A stretch of 64,000 nt of DNA from GWE2-42-39 sp034003625 (lineage in GTDB: Bacteria; Bacteroidota; Bacteroidia; Bacteroidales; Prolixibacteraceae), in NCBI GenBank assembly GCA_034003625.1, contig JAVEYG010000004.1:86626-150625 (forward strand), read 5' to 3'. Shown here in pieces: positions 27,000 to 35,601 of this stretch. Both the position numbers and the translations under genes were made by a program. The notes under the pieces were generated by a model. The model saw nothing but the letters and a program-made list of their open reading frames with translations, made no database searches and was not told where the DNA came from. The number at the start of each line of letters is the position of its first letter. Position 1 is the stretch's first letter.

Positions 27000-28349
27000 A
27001 TGAAAACATTTTTATATTTTATGGATTATTTATTCGTTCTCCTGATAATTTCAAGTTTTACAGGTTGTTCAAAAAAAAACGAAAAACCTTTACCTGACGA
27101 AAATGGGGACAAGGTTACCCGCTACTATGTTGCAACTGATGGAAAAGATTCCAATAAAGGGACCCTGTTGTCTCCGTGGAGGCATATCGCTTATGGGGTT
27201 GGAAAACTTGTTGCCGGGGACACGCTTTATGTCCGCGGCGGAACCTATGCCGGGGATTTTACTGTTTCACAGTCAGGCAATCCGAAAGCTCCGATATGTA
27301 TTGTTGCCTATCCTGGTGAAACTCCGGTTGTAGAAGGTGATAATGTTTACCCAGAGGAAGATTGGGATGGACTAATAACCCTTACTGGCAACTATATCGT
27401 TGTCAATGGGTTTGAAGTTAAAAATTCGCGTCAGCGGGGTATTGGCGTTTATGGTCATCATAACTCCGTATATAACTGTAATGTCCACCATTCTTATCAT
27501 GGAGGTATTCTTGTAACCGGAGATTATGGATTAGTGGAGGATACGAAAATATGGCAAAATTCTCTCGAAAACGTTAATGAATCTGGCAGCGGCATGTGGG
27601 CATCAGGACTCAGTTTTGCACGTGACCAGGTTGATGGCATAACGAGTCATGGTACCGCCCGGAGAAATATCATTTATAACAACTGGGGCGAAGGTCTTTC
27701 TGCATTTGAAGCATCACACATACTTTTTGAAGATAACATTGTTTACAACAACTGGTCAGTCAACCTTTATATTTCTAATGTCTGGAACTCTGTTTATCAG
27801 CGGAACCTTGTATTTGTAACCCCAGACACCCCTATAACCGGAAGCCGGAGGTTCCCAAGCAACATCTCCTGGATGGACGAAGTAGTATCGGTTAAAGGTG
27901 TAAATGTTCTTTCTCACGGCAACATTGCCATTAATAACATTACCTATGGCTCCTCCATTTGTATTCAATGCTGGAATACCGAAGCGGCGGCCCAGGCAGG
28001 CGCCGGTTTCAAGAATGAACTCATCGCGAATAACACCTTCTTAAAAGGTAATCTTTATGTTGGCAGTTACGCCCACAGCAATTCCCTTGTCGTAAACAAT
28101 ATCTTTGATGTCGGAACAGACATTGCTACAAGGCCGGGTATCACTTTCTCCAATAATTTAGCCGGAGATTCGGGGCTTGCACAAACAGGCTCGTTCTCTA
28201 ATACTTCCTGGTCTGTTGATTATTTCAAACCGCTTCCCTCTTCCCCTGCCATTAACAAAGCAACGTTACTTCCTCAGGTTACTGATGACTTTTTTAAAAC
28301 CAACCGGGGAACTAATCCTGATATCGGGGCAATCGAATACGTAGAATGA
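27000..28349 (+). CDS. Right-handed beta-helix surface lipoprotein (pectate-lyase-like fold)
   Basis: 449 residues. A lipobox (FTGC, Cys23) is followed by a short charged spacer (SKKNEKPLPDENG). The mature protein opens with YYVATDGKDSNKGTLLSPW, the usual start of single-stranded beta-helix enzymes, and continues with helical coils (VVNGFEVKN, NCNVHHSYHGGILV, NIIYNNWGEG, ILFEDNIVYNN). It ends in NPDIGAIEYVE, the same type of ending as the two modules of the protein at 1333. Polysaccharide lyases, epimerases and glycosidases share this fold, and I cannot pick a catalytic set. Position in the operon between sulfatase and the GH-A enzyme supports a role on the same glycan. Confidence 0.7.
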   Translation: MKTFLYFMDYLFVLLIISSFTGCSKKNEKPLPDENGDKVTRYYVATDGKDSNKGTLLSPWRHIAYGVGKLVAGDTLYVRGGTYAGDFTVSQSGNPKAPICIVAYPGETPVVEGDNVYPEEDWDGLITLTGNYIVVNGFEVKNSRQRGIGVYGHHNSVYNCNVHHSYHGGILVTGDYGLVEDTKIWQNSLENVNESGSGMWASGLSFARDQVDGITSHGTARRNIIYNNWGEGLSAFEASHILFEDNIVYNNWSVNLYISNVWNSVYQRNLVFVTPDTPITGSRRFPSNISWMDEVVSVKGVNVLSHGNIAINNITYGSSICIQCWNTEAAAQAGAGFKNELIANNTFLKGNLYVGSYAHSNSLVVNNIFDVGTDIATRPGITFSNNLAGDSGLAQTGSFSNTSWSVDYFKPLPSSPAINKATLLPQVTDDFFKTNRGTNPDIGAIEYVE

Positions 28350-28413
28350 CATTTTGTAGATATCAGTTAAAAGAACGTTTGTTGTCAACTCAATAAAATT
28401 TAATGAACTAAAA

Positions 28414-29898
28414 ATGAATACGATGAAATTAATTTTAAACGTTAAGAAATACCTGTTTGTCATTTTGATGATGGGATGTATTTGGGGATGCCTTCAAAAA
28501 AAGGAAGATAAGCCATTACCTAAAGAGCTTACATTAAATTGTTCAAAACCGTTGCTGACTGTGGATGGGTTTGGTGTAAACATCAATCCGGGGCAATGGA
28601 ATGATGGGAAACTTAAGCCAGCGCTCGATCTCCTGGTTGATGATTTGGGTTCAACATTGTTCAGGTTCGACTGTACAGGTCTGGCCAACTGGTTAGACCC
28701 GACCCAAAGGCTAAACAATGGGTGTTGGCCGGATCAATACCTGGATAGCGTTTATACTTCAACCGTTTTCAAGAACGCATGGGCCACGTTCAAATACCTG
28801 AATAAAAAAGGAATTGAACCTTTCTTTAATGTGAGTGGAAAGACCCACCCGGCAATGGGCAAGACGAATGAGCCGAACAGGCTTGCCGATTTTGACGCTT
28901 ATGCGGAAATGATTGCCACCATGCTCGAATGGGCACGAGAAAAAGAAGGATTAAAATTCAGTCTGCTGGCGCCTTTTAATGAAACAGATTTGGGATACCC
29001 CGAAGGGCCAAATGTTGATGCTGCATGCATGAAAATAGTTACTAAACGGATTATTGAAAAACTGGATGAACACGGCCTGACGGATATTAATATAATTGCC
29101 CTTGACGATGCGTTTCGTAATTTTGATAAACTGGATACATTACTTTCCGACACAAGTTATGTGAACCGGGTTTACGCTTTTGCAACCCACATTTACGGTA
29201 ATGGAAATGATTGCGAGACCGATAAATGGTATGAATCGGAAACCGAGTATGCCCAATTTTCTAAAAAAATAAAGGCCAGCCCATTTAAAAATTCTTCTGT
29301 TTGGATTACTGAGTATGGCGATTTGGACCAGACTGGTGAAATCGAATTTGAGTTCTCATGGCGTTCCACTCGACGGATTATGAAATGTTTTCGCGATGGA
29401 TTTAATGCTGGTGTTGTTTGGGATGCTTTTGATAATTTTCATATGCACGACGCCTTGTGGACCGAATATGGCTTGTTGCATACAGACACTATTAACTGGA
29501 AATATTCGCCGAGAAAAAGATATTATGCTGCAAAGCAAATTTTCCGGTATGTAAAACCTGGATGGAAAATGGTCGGTATTTCAACTCCTGTGTCCGATGA
29601 ACATGGTGTTTTACAGAAATACTACGATTCATTCCGTCATATTCGTACCCTTGCATTTGTATCACCCGATGGCAACGATTTTACACTGGTAGTTATGAAC
29701 GGCATCGAATCGCCTGTAGATATGTTCGTTAACATGGAAGATTTTGGCAGTGGGCTTACCTCAAAGCCTGTCCATCTTTTCGTTACTGACCTGAACGACA
29801 ACTGCTCACCTAAAGGAGTATCAAGGTTTAATGGGGAAACAGTTAATGTTGTTCTTCCGGTGCGTAGTATTTCTACGGTTACCACACTTAATGAATAA
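28414..29898 (+). CDS. Clan GH-A glycoside hydrolase, GH30-like (lipoprotein copy)
   Basis: 494 residues. A paralog of the protein at 22520 over its full length: VDGFGVNINPGQWNDGK, FNVSGKTHPAMG, LLAPFNETDLGYPEG (N189-E190) and WITEYGDLDQTGEIE (E300) are almost unchanged. The leader is different: MGCIWGC provides a lipobox near Cys26, followed by QKKEDKPLPKE, so this copy is expected to be membrane-anchored. The region after GNG around 265 diverges most and may shape specificity. The start could also be the Met at codon 4. The retention of both catalytic Glu residues in both copies suggests two active enzymes rather than one decaying duplicate. Confidence 0.75.
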   Translation: MNTMKLILNVKKYLFVILMMGCIWGCLQKKEDKPLPKELTLNCSKPLLTVDGFGVNINPGQWNDGKLKPALDLLVDDLGSTLFRFDCTGLANWLDPTQRLNNGCWPDQYLDSVYTSTVFKNAWATFKYLNKKGIEPFFNVSGKTHPAMGKTNEPNRLADFDAYAEMIATMLEWAREKEGLKFSLLAPFNETDLGYPEGPNVDAACMKIVTKRIIEKLDEHGLTDINIIALDDAFRNFDKLDTLLSDTSYVNRVYAFATHIYGNGNDCETDKWYESETEYAQFSKKIKASPFKNSSVWITEYGDLDQTGEIEFEFSWRSTRRIMKCFRDGFNAGVVWDAFDNFHMHDALWTEYGLLHTDTINWKYSPRKRYYAAKQIFRYVKPGWKMVGISTPVSDEHGVLQKYYDSFRHIRTLAFVSPDGNDFTLVVMNGIESPVDMFVNMEDFGSGLTSKPVHLFVTDLNDNCSPKGVSRFNGETVNVVLPVRSISTVTTLNE

Positions 29899-29931
29899 TG
29901 AAATCAGAAATCACCATTTTAACAATAAAAT

Positions 29932-31026
29932 ATGAACTTAAAAAATATCTGGTGGAATATAGAATTGGAGCAAAAGCCCGACTTTAAGAAATGCATGGAA
30001 CGGATTTATGCCTGGTACGAACAGAAAATTGTGGACAGGGTTCCCATTCGGTTTTCGGCCCATAATGCGGAATACGGCGAGTCCCATTTATTGGAAGGCA
30101 GGTCATGGCCCTCATTAAAAGACTGTTGGTGGGACACGGCGTATCAGATTGAACTGTTTGAACATCAATTGAAACATTCAGTTTATAATGCGGAAACTTT
30201 TCCAATTTTTTGGCCCAATCTGGGACCTGAAGTATATGCTGCATTTTATGGGGTGGAGCTGGAATACAAAGAGGTAACATCCTATTCTATTCCAAATCTG
30301 AAAGACTGGTCTCAGTTAGACGAAATTAAACTTGACACCTCCAATCCGTATTTTAAGAAAATCGAAGAGATGACCTATGCTGCATTGGAACGATGTAAAG
30401 GAAAGTATTTGGTTGGTTATACCGACCTGCACCCCGGATTAGATTGCGCAGCCGCTTTCCGCGATCCGCAGCAACTGTGCATTGATTTCCTTTTGAACCC
30501 GGACGAAGTGAAGAGACTGATTGACATTTCATCAAGAGATTTTCAAAAGATATTTGACCATTTTGATACGATATTAAAGCAACATAATCAACCATCGGTA
30601 ACTTGGATGGGCATCCCTTCTTTCGGAAAGATGCATATACCAAGTTGTGATTTTGGCGCCATGATTTCGCCGGAACAATTTAATGAGTTTATTCTGCCAG
30701 TCATTCAAAATGAAGTTAAGCCTATGACTCACAATATTTTTCATTTGGACGGGAAAGGAGTGGCCAACCATGTTGACAGGATATTGGAAATACCAGAAAT
30801 CAATGCCATTCAATGGGTACAAGGAATGGGTAACGATTTGCCCATCATGCAATGGGTACCTTTCATTAAAAAAATCCAGGCTGCTGGTAAATCTGTTGTT
30901 GTCGACCTGCAGGTATCCGAATTAGAGTCATTTATGAAAGAGGTTGACCCACGGGGGATTTTCCTTTGTATCAGCGCTCCGCCCGAAATCCAACAAGAAA
31001 TTATCAACAGAGTGAGGAAATGGTAA
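29932..31026 (+). CDS. Uroporphyrinogen decarboxylase-superfamily protein (possible methyltransferase-like)
   Basis: 364 residues, no signal peptide, so cytoplasmic. It shows the URO-D superfamily barrel features: SPEQFNEFILPVI, HNIFHLDGKGVANHVDRILEIPEINAIQWVQG, and GIFLCISAPPE near the end. True heme-pathway HemE is ~340 residues with a different N-terminus. This sequence resembles instead the broad URO-D/MtaA-MtbA group, which includes corrinoid-dependent methyltransferases. The usual zinc H-x-C motif reads H-L-D here, with a later Cys, so metal use is uncertain. It sits 33 bases after a hydrolase gene, inside a polysaccharide locus. Demethylation of a methylated sugar or sugar acid is an inference; it could serve another C1 or ring reaction. 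Confidence 0.65.
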   Translation: MNLKNIWWNIELEQKPDFKKCMERIYAWYEQKIVDRVPIRFSAHNAEYGESHLLEGRSWPSLKDCWWDTAYQIELFEHQLKHSVYNAETFPIFWPNLGPEVYAAFYGVELEYKEVTSYSIPNLKDWSQLDEIKLDTSNPYFKKIEEMTYAALERCKGKYLVGYTDLHPGLDCAAAFRDPQQLCIDFLLNPDEVKRLIDISSRDFQKIFDHFDTILKQHNQPSVTWMGIPSFGKMHIPSCDFGAMISPEQFNEFILPVIQNEVKPMTHNIFHLDGKGVANHVDRILEIPEINAIQWVQGMGNDLPIMQWVPFIKKIQAAGKSVVVDLQVSELESFMKEVDPRGIFLCISAPPEIQQEIINRVRKW

Positions 31027-31068
31027 ATACTACTGAATTTCTCAGATAAAGAATATTATTAAAAAACG

Positions 31069-33027
31069 ATGAAGAAAATAAATTTTGACAATCAATTTCA
31101 TATTCCTTTCGATATCGGCAGTTTAACCCGATTTCTCCGGGATATTAGTTGTTTGCTTTTACTTATTGGTTTTTCCCAATGCGGGCAGGCGCAAATTTCA
31201 CGCACTGATCTAATCTGGTACAAGTTTGATGATAATGACCCGGTAATAAAATATTATGGGGTTTGGGATACAGTCTGTAATAATATGTGTTACCGGGGAT
31301 CGCAGCATGTAAGTAAAGAGGAAGGGGCTGAAGCAATCTTTTCATTTAATGGAACTAAACTGAGGATTTACGGTAGTTTTGGCAATGGGGAAGTGTATAT
31401 TGACGACGTTAAATGTGGAAATCTGAACAAAGGGTGGCCTCCTCCCAATTGGATTAACCATTCGCCACAATATCAATATATACTCTTTGTTGCTGATAGT
31501 TTGAAGGATGGAAAGCATTTGGCAAAAATAAAAGGGAAAGGTATAATATTTGATTCATTCTCATGTTTATCCGATACTTTTATAACTTTTCCCAAAAACA
31601 GCAGCCCTGAAACTATATCCGAAAGTCTTGGGCAAATTTCTGTTCCACAACCTTTATGGAAAAAATTTGACGACAGTGATGAATCAGTGTCATACAAAGG
31701 TAAATGGATACAGGTAAGTAATACCATGTGCCATCAGGGATATCAACGTATGAGTACAGAAACAGGGTCGGAGGTAAATTTCAAATTTAAAGGGTTCAAG
31801 GTTCGTATCTATGGAAGCAGAAACATTAATCATGGGAAAGCACTCATTTATATTGATAATGTCCTTCGTGATTCAATTGATTGTTATAGTTCAGTTCCTA
31901 AGTACAATGAAGTTTTATATGAATCCGACAGTATTAAGATGGGGACACACCTAATGAGGATCGTTTTAAAATCAAATTCTTCAAACAAACCCGCAGAAAT
32001 TGGATTCGATGCATTCTCAAGTCTTTCAAACCGTACATACTCTCTCATTACGGTTTCGGTTGACAATAAACCGCTGATTGATGCAAACTACCTCGACAGT
32101 ATGGATGTAAAAAAGGGATTCGAGGGGGGTACGATTATTAGTTATAAAAACGAATACCGTTTTTTTACCCATGAAATTGACGGGAGCTTTGGGGGATTTG
32201 AAAAAATGGGTTTATACAAAAGTACAGATGGGACAAAATGGGAACGAATTAAAAGTGTTACACCGGATAGTACAGGGAAACAGATTCCCATTGAAAAACC
32301 ATGGCAGGATTGTTGGGAACCGATTCCTTACTTCAATGAAAAAGAAGGGAGGTGGAACCTTTTTTATAATTCGAATATGAAGATACTCCGGGCCGTTTCT
32401 CAAACAGAAGGATATGATGGGATTGAAGGTCCGTATCAGGATGTGCAGGACATCATAAAATATGGTTACCCGGAAGAACCGCAGCCCTCCGATCCTTGGG
32501 AGAGTAGTTTGATATGGTCGTGGTGCCACTATCCGGTTAAGGGGGATACTTTATATGCAATTTATGGAAGTTTTGGCCGGATGGGAAACAGAATTGGACT
32601 TGCCCGTTCCAACACAGGTATGACAGGACCCTGGTCAAGAGTTTCCGATTTAAACCCTATTGAAACAGGCGCTGTAGCATGTACGGAGAACCCCCTGGTA
32701 TTCAAGCTCAATGATGGTAATTATATCGCTTTGGCAGATGGTGCAGATTATGAGCAATTTGGAACCCCAAGGGGTATTTGTGCCTTTATGTCTTACGATG
32801 GTATTCATTGGGGGAAGATTACTTATTTTGACCTCTGGAAGCGCCCAGGGCGATGGTGGAAAATGTTACGTACCCCTTTGAGTTTTATTAAACAACCAAA
32901 TGGAAATTACTTAATGTATTTTTCAGCCTTTGCCAATGATTCAATCAAAGGGTATCCCGGTCAGGATTTTAAAGGAAAAGAAACCCTTGGAAGATCATAT
33001 GTTAGCCTAAAAATCAATGAATTGTAG
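31069..33027 (+). CDS. Two carbohydrate-binding-like domains fused to a GH43/GH117-like five-bladed propeller
   Basis: 652 residues, with a leader whose hydrophobic part is at about 26-42. Two tandem beta-sandwich domains follow, about 46-185 and 200-335. Both begin W-K/Y-KFDD and share the pattern GxW...N-x-MC...G...F-x-G-x-K-x-RIYGS...VYIDDV/IYIDNV, so they are duplicates and probably bind glycan. The C-terminal ~300 residues look like a five-bladed beta-propeller of the GH43/GH32/GH117 type (YRFFTHEIDG, GRWNLFYNS, GLARSNTGMTGPW, ENPLVFKLNDGNYIALADG, GNYLMYFSAF). Candidate acidic residues exist, but I cannot assign the catalytic trio. It probably trims side chains from the locus 2 substrate. 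Confidence 0.65.
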   Translation: MKKINFDNQFHIPFDIGSLTRFLRDISCLLLLIGFSQCGQAQISRTDLIWYKFDDNDPVIKYYGVWDTVCNNMCYRGSQHVSKEEGAEAIFSFNGTKLRIYGSFGNGEVYIDDVKCGNLNKGWPPPNWINHSPQYQYILFVADSLKDGKHLAKIKGKGIIFDSFSCLSDTFITFPKNSSPETISESLGQISVPQPLWKKFDDSDESVSYKGKWIQVSNTMCHQGYQRMSTETGSEVNFKFKGFKVRIYGSRNINHGKALIYIDNVLRDSIDCYSSVPKYNEVLYESDSIKMGTHLMRIVLKSNSSNKPAEIGFDAFSSLSNRTYSLITVSVDNKPLIDANYLDSMDVKKGFEGGTIISYKNEYRFFTHEIDGSFGGFEKMGLYKSTDGTKWERIKSVTPDSTGKQIPIEKPWQDCWEPIPYFNEKEGRWNLFYNSNMKILRAVSQTEGYDGIEGPYQDVQDIIKYGYPEEPQPSDPWESSLIWSWCHYPVKGDTLYAIYGSFGRMGNRIGLARSNTGMTGPWSRVSDLNPIETGAVACTENPLVFKLNDGNYIALADGADYEQFGTPRGICAFMSYDGIHWGKITYFDLWKRPGRWWKMLRTPLSFIKQPNGNYLMYFSAFANDSIKGYPGQDFKGKETLGRSYVSLKINEL

Positions 33028-33118
33028 TTCGTGATGAATTAAAAACTAAGGTCAAATCTTTCATTGTTAATACGTAAACCAAAAACCAATTAAACCTGCA
33101 AATTTAATAAGATTGCTT

Positions 33119-35248
33119 ATGTTTCCGAGATTCTTTTTCTTGCTTGTGTATGTTCTTGTTTTTAGATGTGTTTTGTCAGCCCAGCCATTTGCTTCCTATT
33201 CGGGAAATACCCTTATTCTCGACAACGGAGTGGTTAAAAGGGTTGTTCAAATGGATACAGGACAATCCGGAATTGTCTCTGCCAGTTATACACTGAAGGC
33301 AGGCAGCGGTGAATTCCTGTATTCCGGTTCAGAGGAGTTTTATTTTGAAGCCAATGGTAAGCCTGTTAGTGGCGTTGACAAATGGAAATTGGATTCTGTG
33401 CAGCTTATTGATTTGAAGAATAGCGGGAGCGGGGCCGTGGTGATTTTGGACCATCCAATGTTGCCGATACAATTGAGGATTACCTACCTGTTGTATCCCG
33501 GCCTTCCGCTTATCCGAAAAAATATCGGCGTCCTAAACAAAGGGATTCAAAAGATAAAGATTGAATCTCTTGATATTGAAAGTCTTAATTTCGATAAGTC
33601 GGGGTTTGGCACCGATTGCTGGATCATGCATGATTATGCCCGCTATAAATCTTTAGGGCAGTTTATAGGCAATTGGTATGACCCGGTGGTAGTGGTGCAC
33701 GAGGCAAATGAAAGCAGGGGGTTTGTATTGGGGAATGAATCCCCGGGGGTGATGAAACGGACAACAGCTTTTCTTAAACCGGCCCAACTTACGGTGGGGT
33801 TAACCCACTCTGATCAGAACTTTGCATTCCGCAAATGGCTGGCTCCGGGGGAATATTGGGAAAGTCCCTGGGTTTTTACCTGTATTTATGAGAATTCTGA
33901 TGATCCCTATGCCGTATTAAATGAACCCGTGAGCAATTTTGTACGTCATCATCTGGGTACGAGGTTGAGTAAAATCCCTGAGAAACCTGCATTCGTTTAC
34001 AATACGTGGGTGCCGTTTGAGGATAATATCAATGAGGAGCTGATATATGAATTAGTTGATGCAGCCTCGGAATGCGGCGTTCAAGAGTTCATTATTGACG
34101 ATGGGTGGCAGGACTTTTATGGCGACTGGAACATTAACAAGGAAAAATTCCCCAACGGGTTAAAACCCGTATTTGATTATATAAAATCGAAAGGGATGAA
34201 ACCTGGATTATGGATTAGCCTGGCAATAGCCGAGTCGGAAAGCGCAATTTTTAAAAAGCATCAGGAATGGGCGGTCAGGGGAAAAAATGGCCTGCCAATT
34301 AATCTTCACGCTGACGTTGACCAGATGTATGGAAGGGGAAGCTATTCGATGTGTATGGCCAGCGATTGGTATGACCATATCAAAAAAGTTATTCTTAATT
34401 TGGTTCGAGAATATGGCCTGGAATACCTGAAAGGTGACTTCGCCGTAGTAACAGGTGCATATACTTCGGATAAAACAAGATCAGGATGTCATTCCACTAT
34501 TCATCCTTTACATGAAGACCAAAATGAATCGTTGCTTGAATTATACGGACGTATCTGGCAACTTTTTGATGATATTCATAAAGAGGCTCCTGGGGTATTT
34601 ATCGATTGTACATTTGAAACGATGGGGGAGTTGCAACTGATTGACCTCGACATGTGCAAGCACGCTGAGGGAAACTGGCTCTCAAATTTCTACGAAAAGT
34701 CGCCTTTGGGTGCTTTGCGTGTCCGGCAAATGTCGTGGTGGCGGTCTCCGGTTATTCCAGCTACCGCATTGTTGATTGGAAATCAGCGGTTGGACGATCC
34801 AAATTTTGAATTATCTTTTATGTCCCTTGCTGGCTCTCTCCCAATTTTTCTTGGCGACCTTCGACTTCTATCAAATGAACAACGAGCCAGAATAAGACTG
34901 TGGGCTGATTGGATGCAATCCATGCAAGACAAACACGATTGTTTGTCATTCAGGCAGGATCTGTCTGGTTTTGGCGAGCCTGCCGAAGGAAGTTGGGACG
35001 GTTACCAACGAATTAATTCCGATACTCATTCGGGAGGAATAATAGGCATATTTAGACAAGGCTCATCTGAAATTCAACGTAATGTGACAATCAAGTTTTT
35101 ACATCCGGACTTAATTTATGAAGTAAAAAAGGCACCGGAAGGGGTTACTATTGAGATTGCTTCAGGGGAAGAACTTGCTCAAAAAGGGTTTAATGTCAGG
35201 TTTGAAAAGAAATACGATGGGGCTGTTTATGAAGTGTGTGAAAAGTAG
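33119..35248 (+). CDS. GH36-like alpha-galactosidase family protein with altered catalytic motif
   Basis: About 709 residues from ATG 33119 (a TTG two codons earlier is possible), with a signal peptide ending near VLSAQPF. An N-terminal beta-supersandwich is followed by the (beta/alpha)8 barrel: FIIDDGWQDFYGDW matches the GH36 IDDGW motif, and GMKPGLWISLAIAE the next strand. The nucleophile strand reads LEYLKGDF (Asp near 440), where classical GH36 has KWD, and the usual CxSGGGR acid/base region is replaced by IDCTFETMGELQLIDLD. It therefore belongs to the GH36/clan GH-D group but may have another specificity than raffinose-type alpha-galactosidase. It is the last gene of the locus. Confidence 0.75.
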   Translation: MFPRFFFLLVYVLVFRCVLSAQPFASYSGNTLILDNGVVKRVVQMDTGQSGIVSASYTLKAGSGEFLYSGSEEFYFEANGKPVSGVDKWKLDSVQLIDLKNSGSGAVVILDHPMLPIQLRITYLLYPGLPLIRKNIGVLNKGIQKIKIESLDIESLNFDKSGFGTDCWIMHDYARYKSLGQFIGNWYDPVVVVHEANESRGFVLGNESPGVMKRTTAFLKPAQLTVGLTHSDQNFAFRKWLAPGEYWESPWVFTCIYENSDDPYAVLNEPVSNFVRHHLGTRLSKIPEKPAFVYNTWVPFEDNINEELIYELVDAASECGVQEFIIDDGWQDFYGDWNINKEKFPNGLKPVFDYIKSKGMKPGLWISLAIAESESAIFKKHQEWAVRGKNGLPINLHADVDQMYGRGSYSMCMASDWYDHIKKVILNLVREYGLEYLKGDFAVVTGAYTSDKTRSGCHSTIHPLHEDQNESLLELYGRIWQLFDDIHKEAPGVFIDCTFETMGELQLIDLDMCKHAEGNWLSNFYEKSPLGALRVRQMSWWRSPVIPATALLIGNQRLDDPNFELSFMSLAGSLPIFLGDLRLLSNEQRARIRLWADWMQSMQDKHDCLSFRQDLSGFGEPAEGSWDGYQRINSDTHSGGIIGIFRQGSSEIQRNVTIKFLHPDLIYEVKKAPEGVTIEIASGEELAQKGFNVRFEKKYDGAVYEVCEK

Positions 35249-35301
35249 TATCAAGTAGTTAATTATCAGAATAATATTGAATCTAAGGAAAAATAAAATG
35301 A

Positions 35302-35496
35302 GTATCAATAGACGTGATTTTCAACGAAGACTGCTCCCTGAAAAAGGAAGACCATTCGGCGATAAACTTCAATATGGTTGTAAAAGTAGCCCTGGCTTTG
35401 CTCGAACAGGAAAAAACCTTTAAAGCATCTAAAAATGGAAAAAGACAGAGAGCGGCACTGGATGACAAGTACAGAGAAAAAATCCTTAAATGTTAA
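35302..35496 (+). pseudogene. Remnant of a DDE transposase C-terminus (ISAs1-like)
   Basis: The frame from 35302 to the TAA at 35494-35496 reads VSIDVIFNEDCSLKKEDHSA, then an INFNMVVKVALALLEQEKTF segment, and ends LDDKYREKILKC. This is the C-terminal end typical of ISAs1-family (H-repeat) transposases, in which the last DDE Glu lies in the DVxFNED region. An in-frame TGA at 35299-35301 cuts it off, and no upstream transposase sequence is present, only the end of the GH36 gene 50 bases away. So it is a dead fragment marking an old insertion at the end of the locus. The rest of 35249-35601 holds no gene. A near-match to a -7 element (TAATTTAG) occurs shortly before the next gene. Confidence 0.65.
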
Positions 35497-35601
35497 AAGC
35501 GATTTCCCTGGGCAAAAAACTGTCGCTCGCCGATTTATAAAATTCTTTTTATAATTTAGCCCGGACTAATTTTTTCAGAACGAATTAAACCTGTTTACAC
35601 C

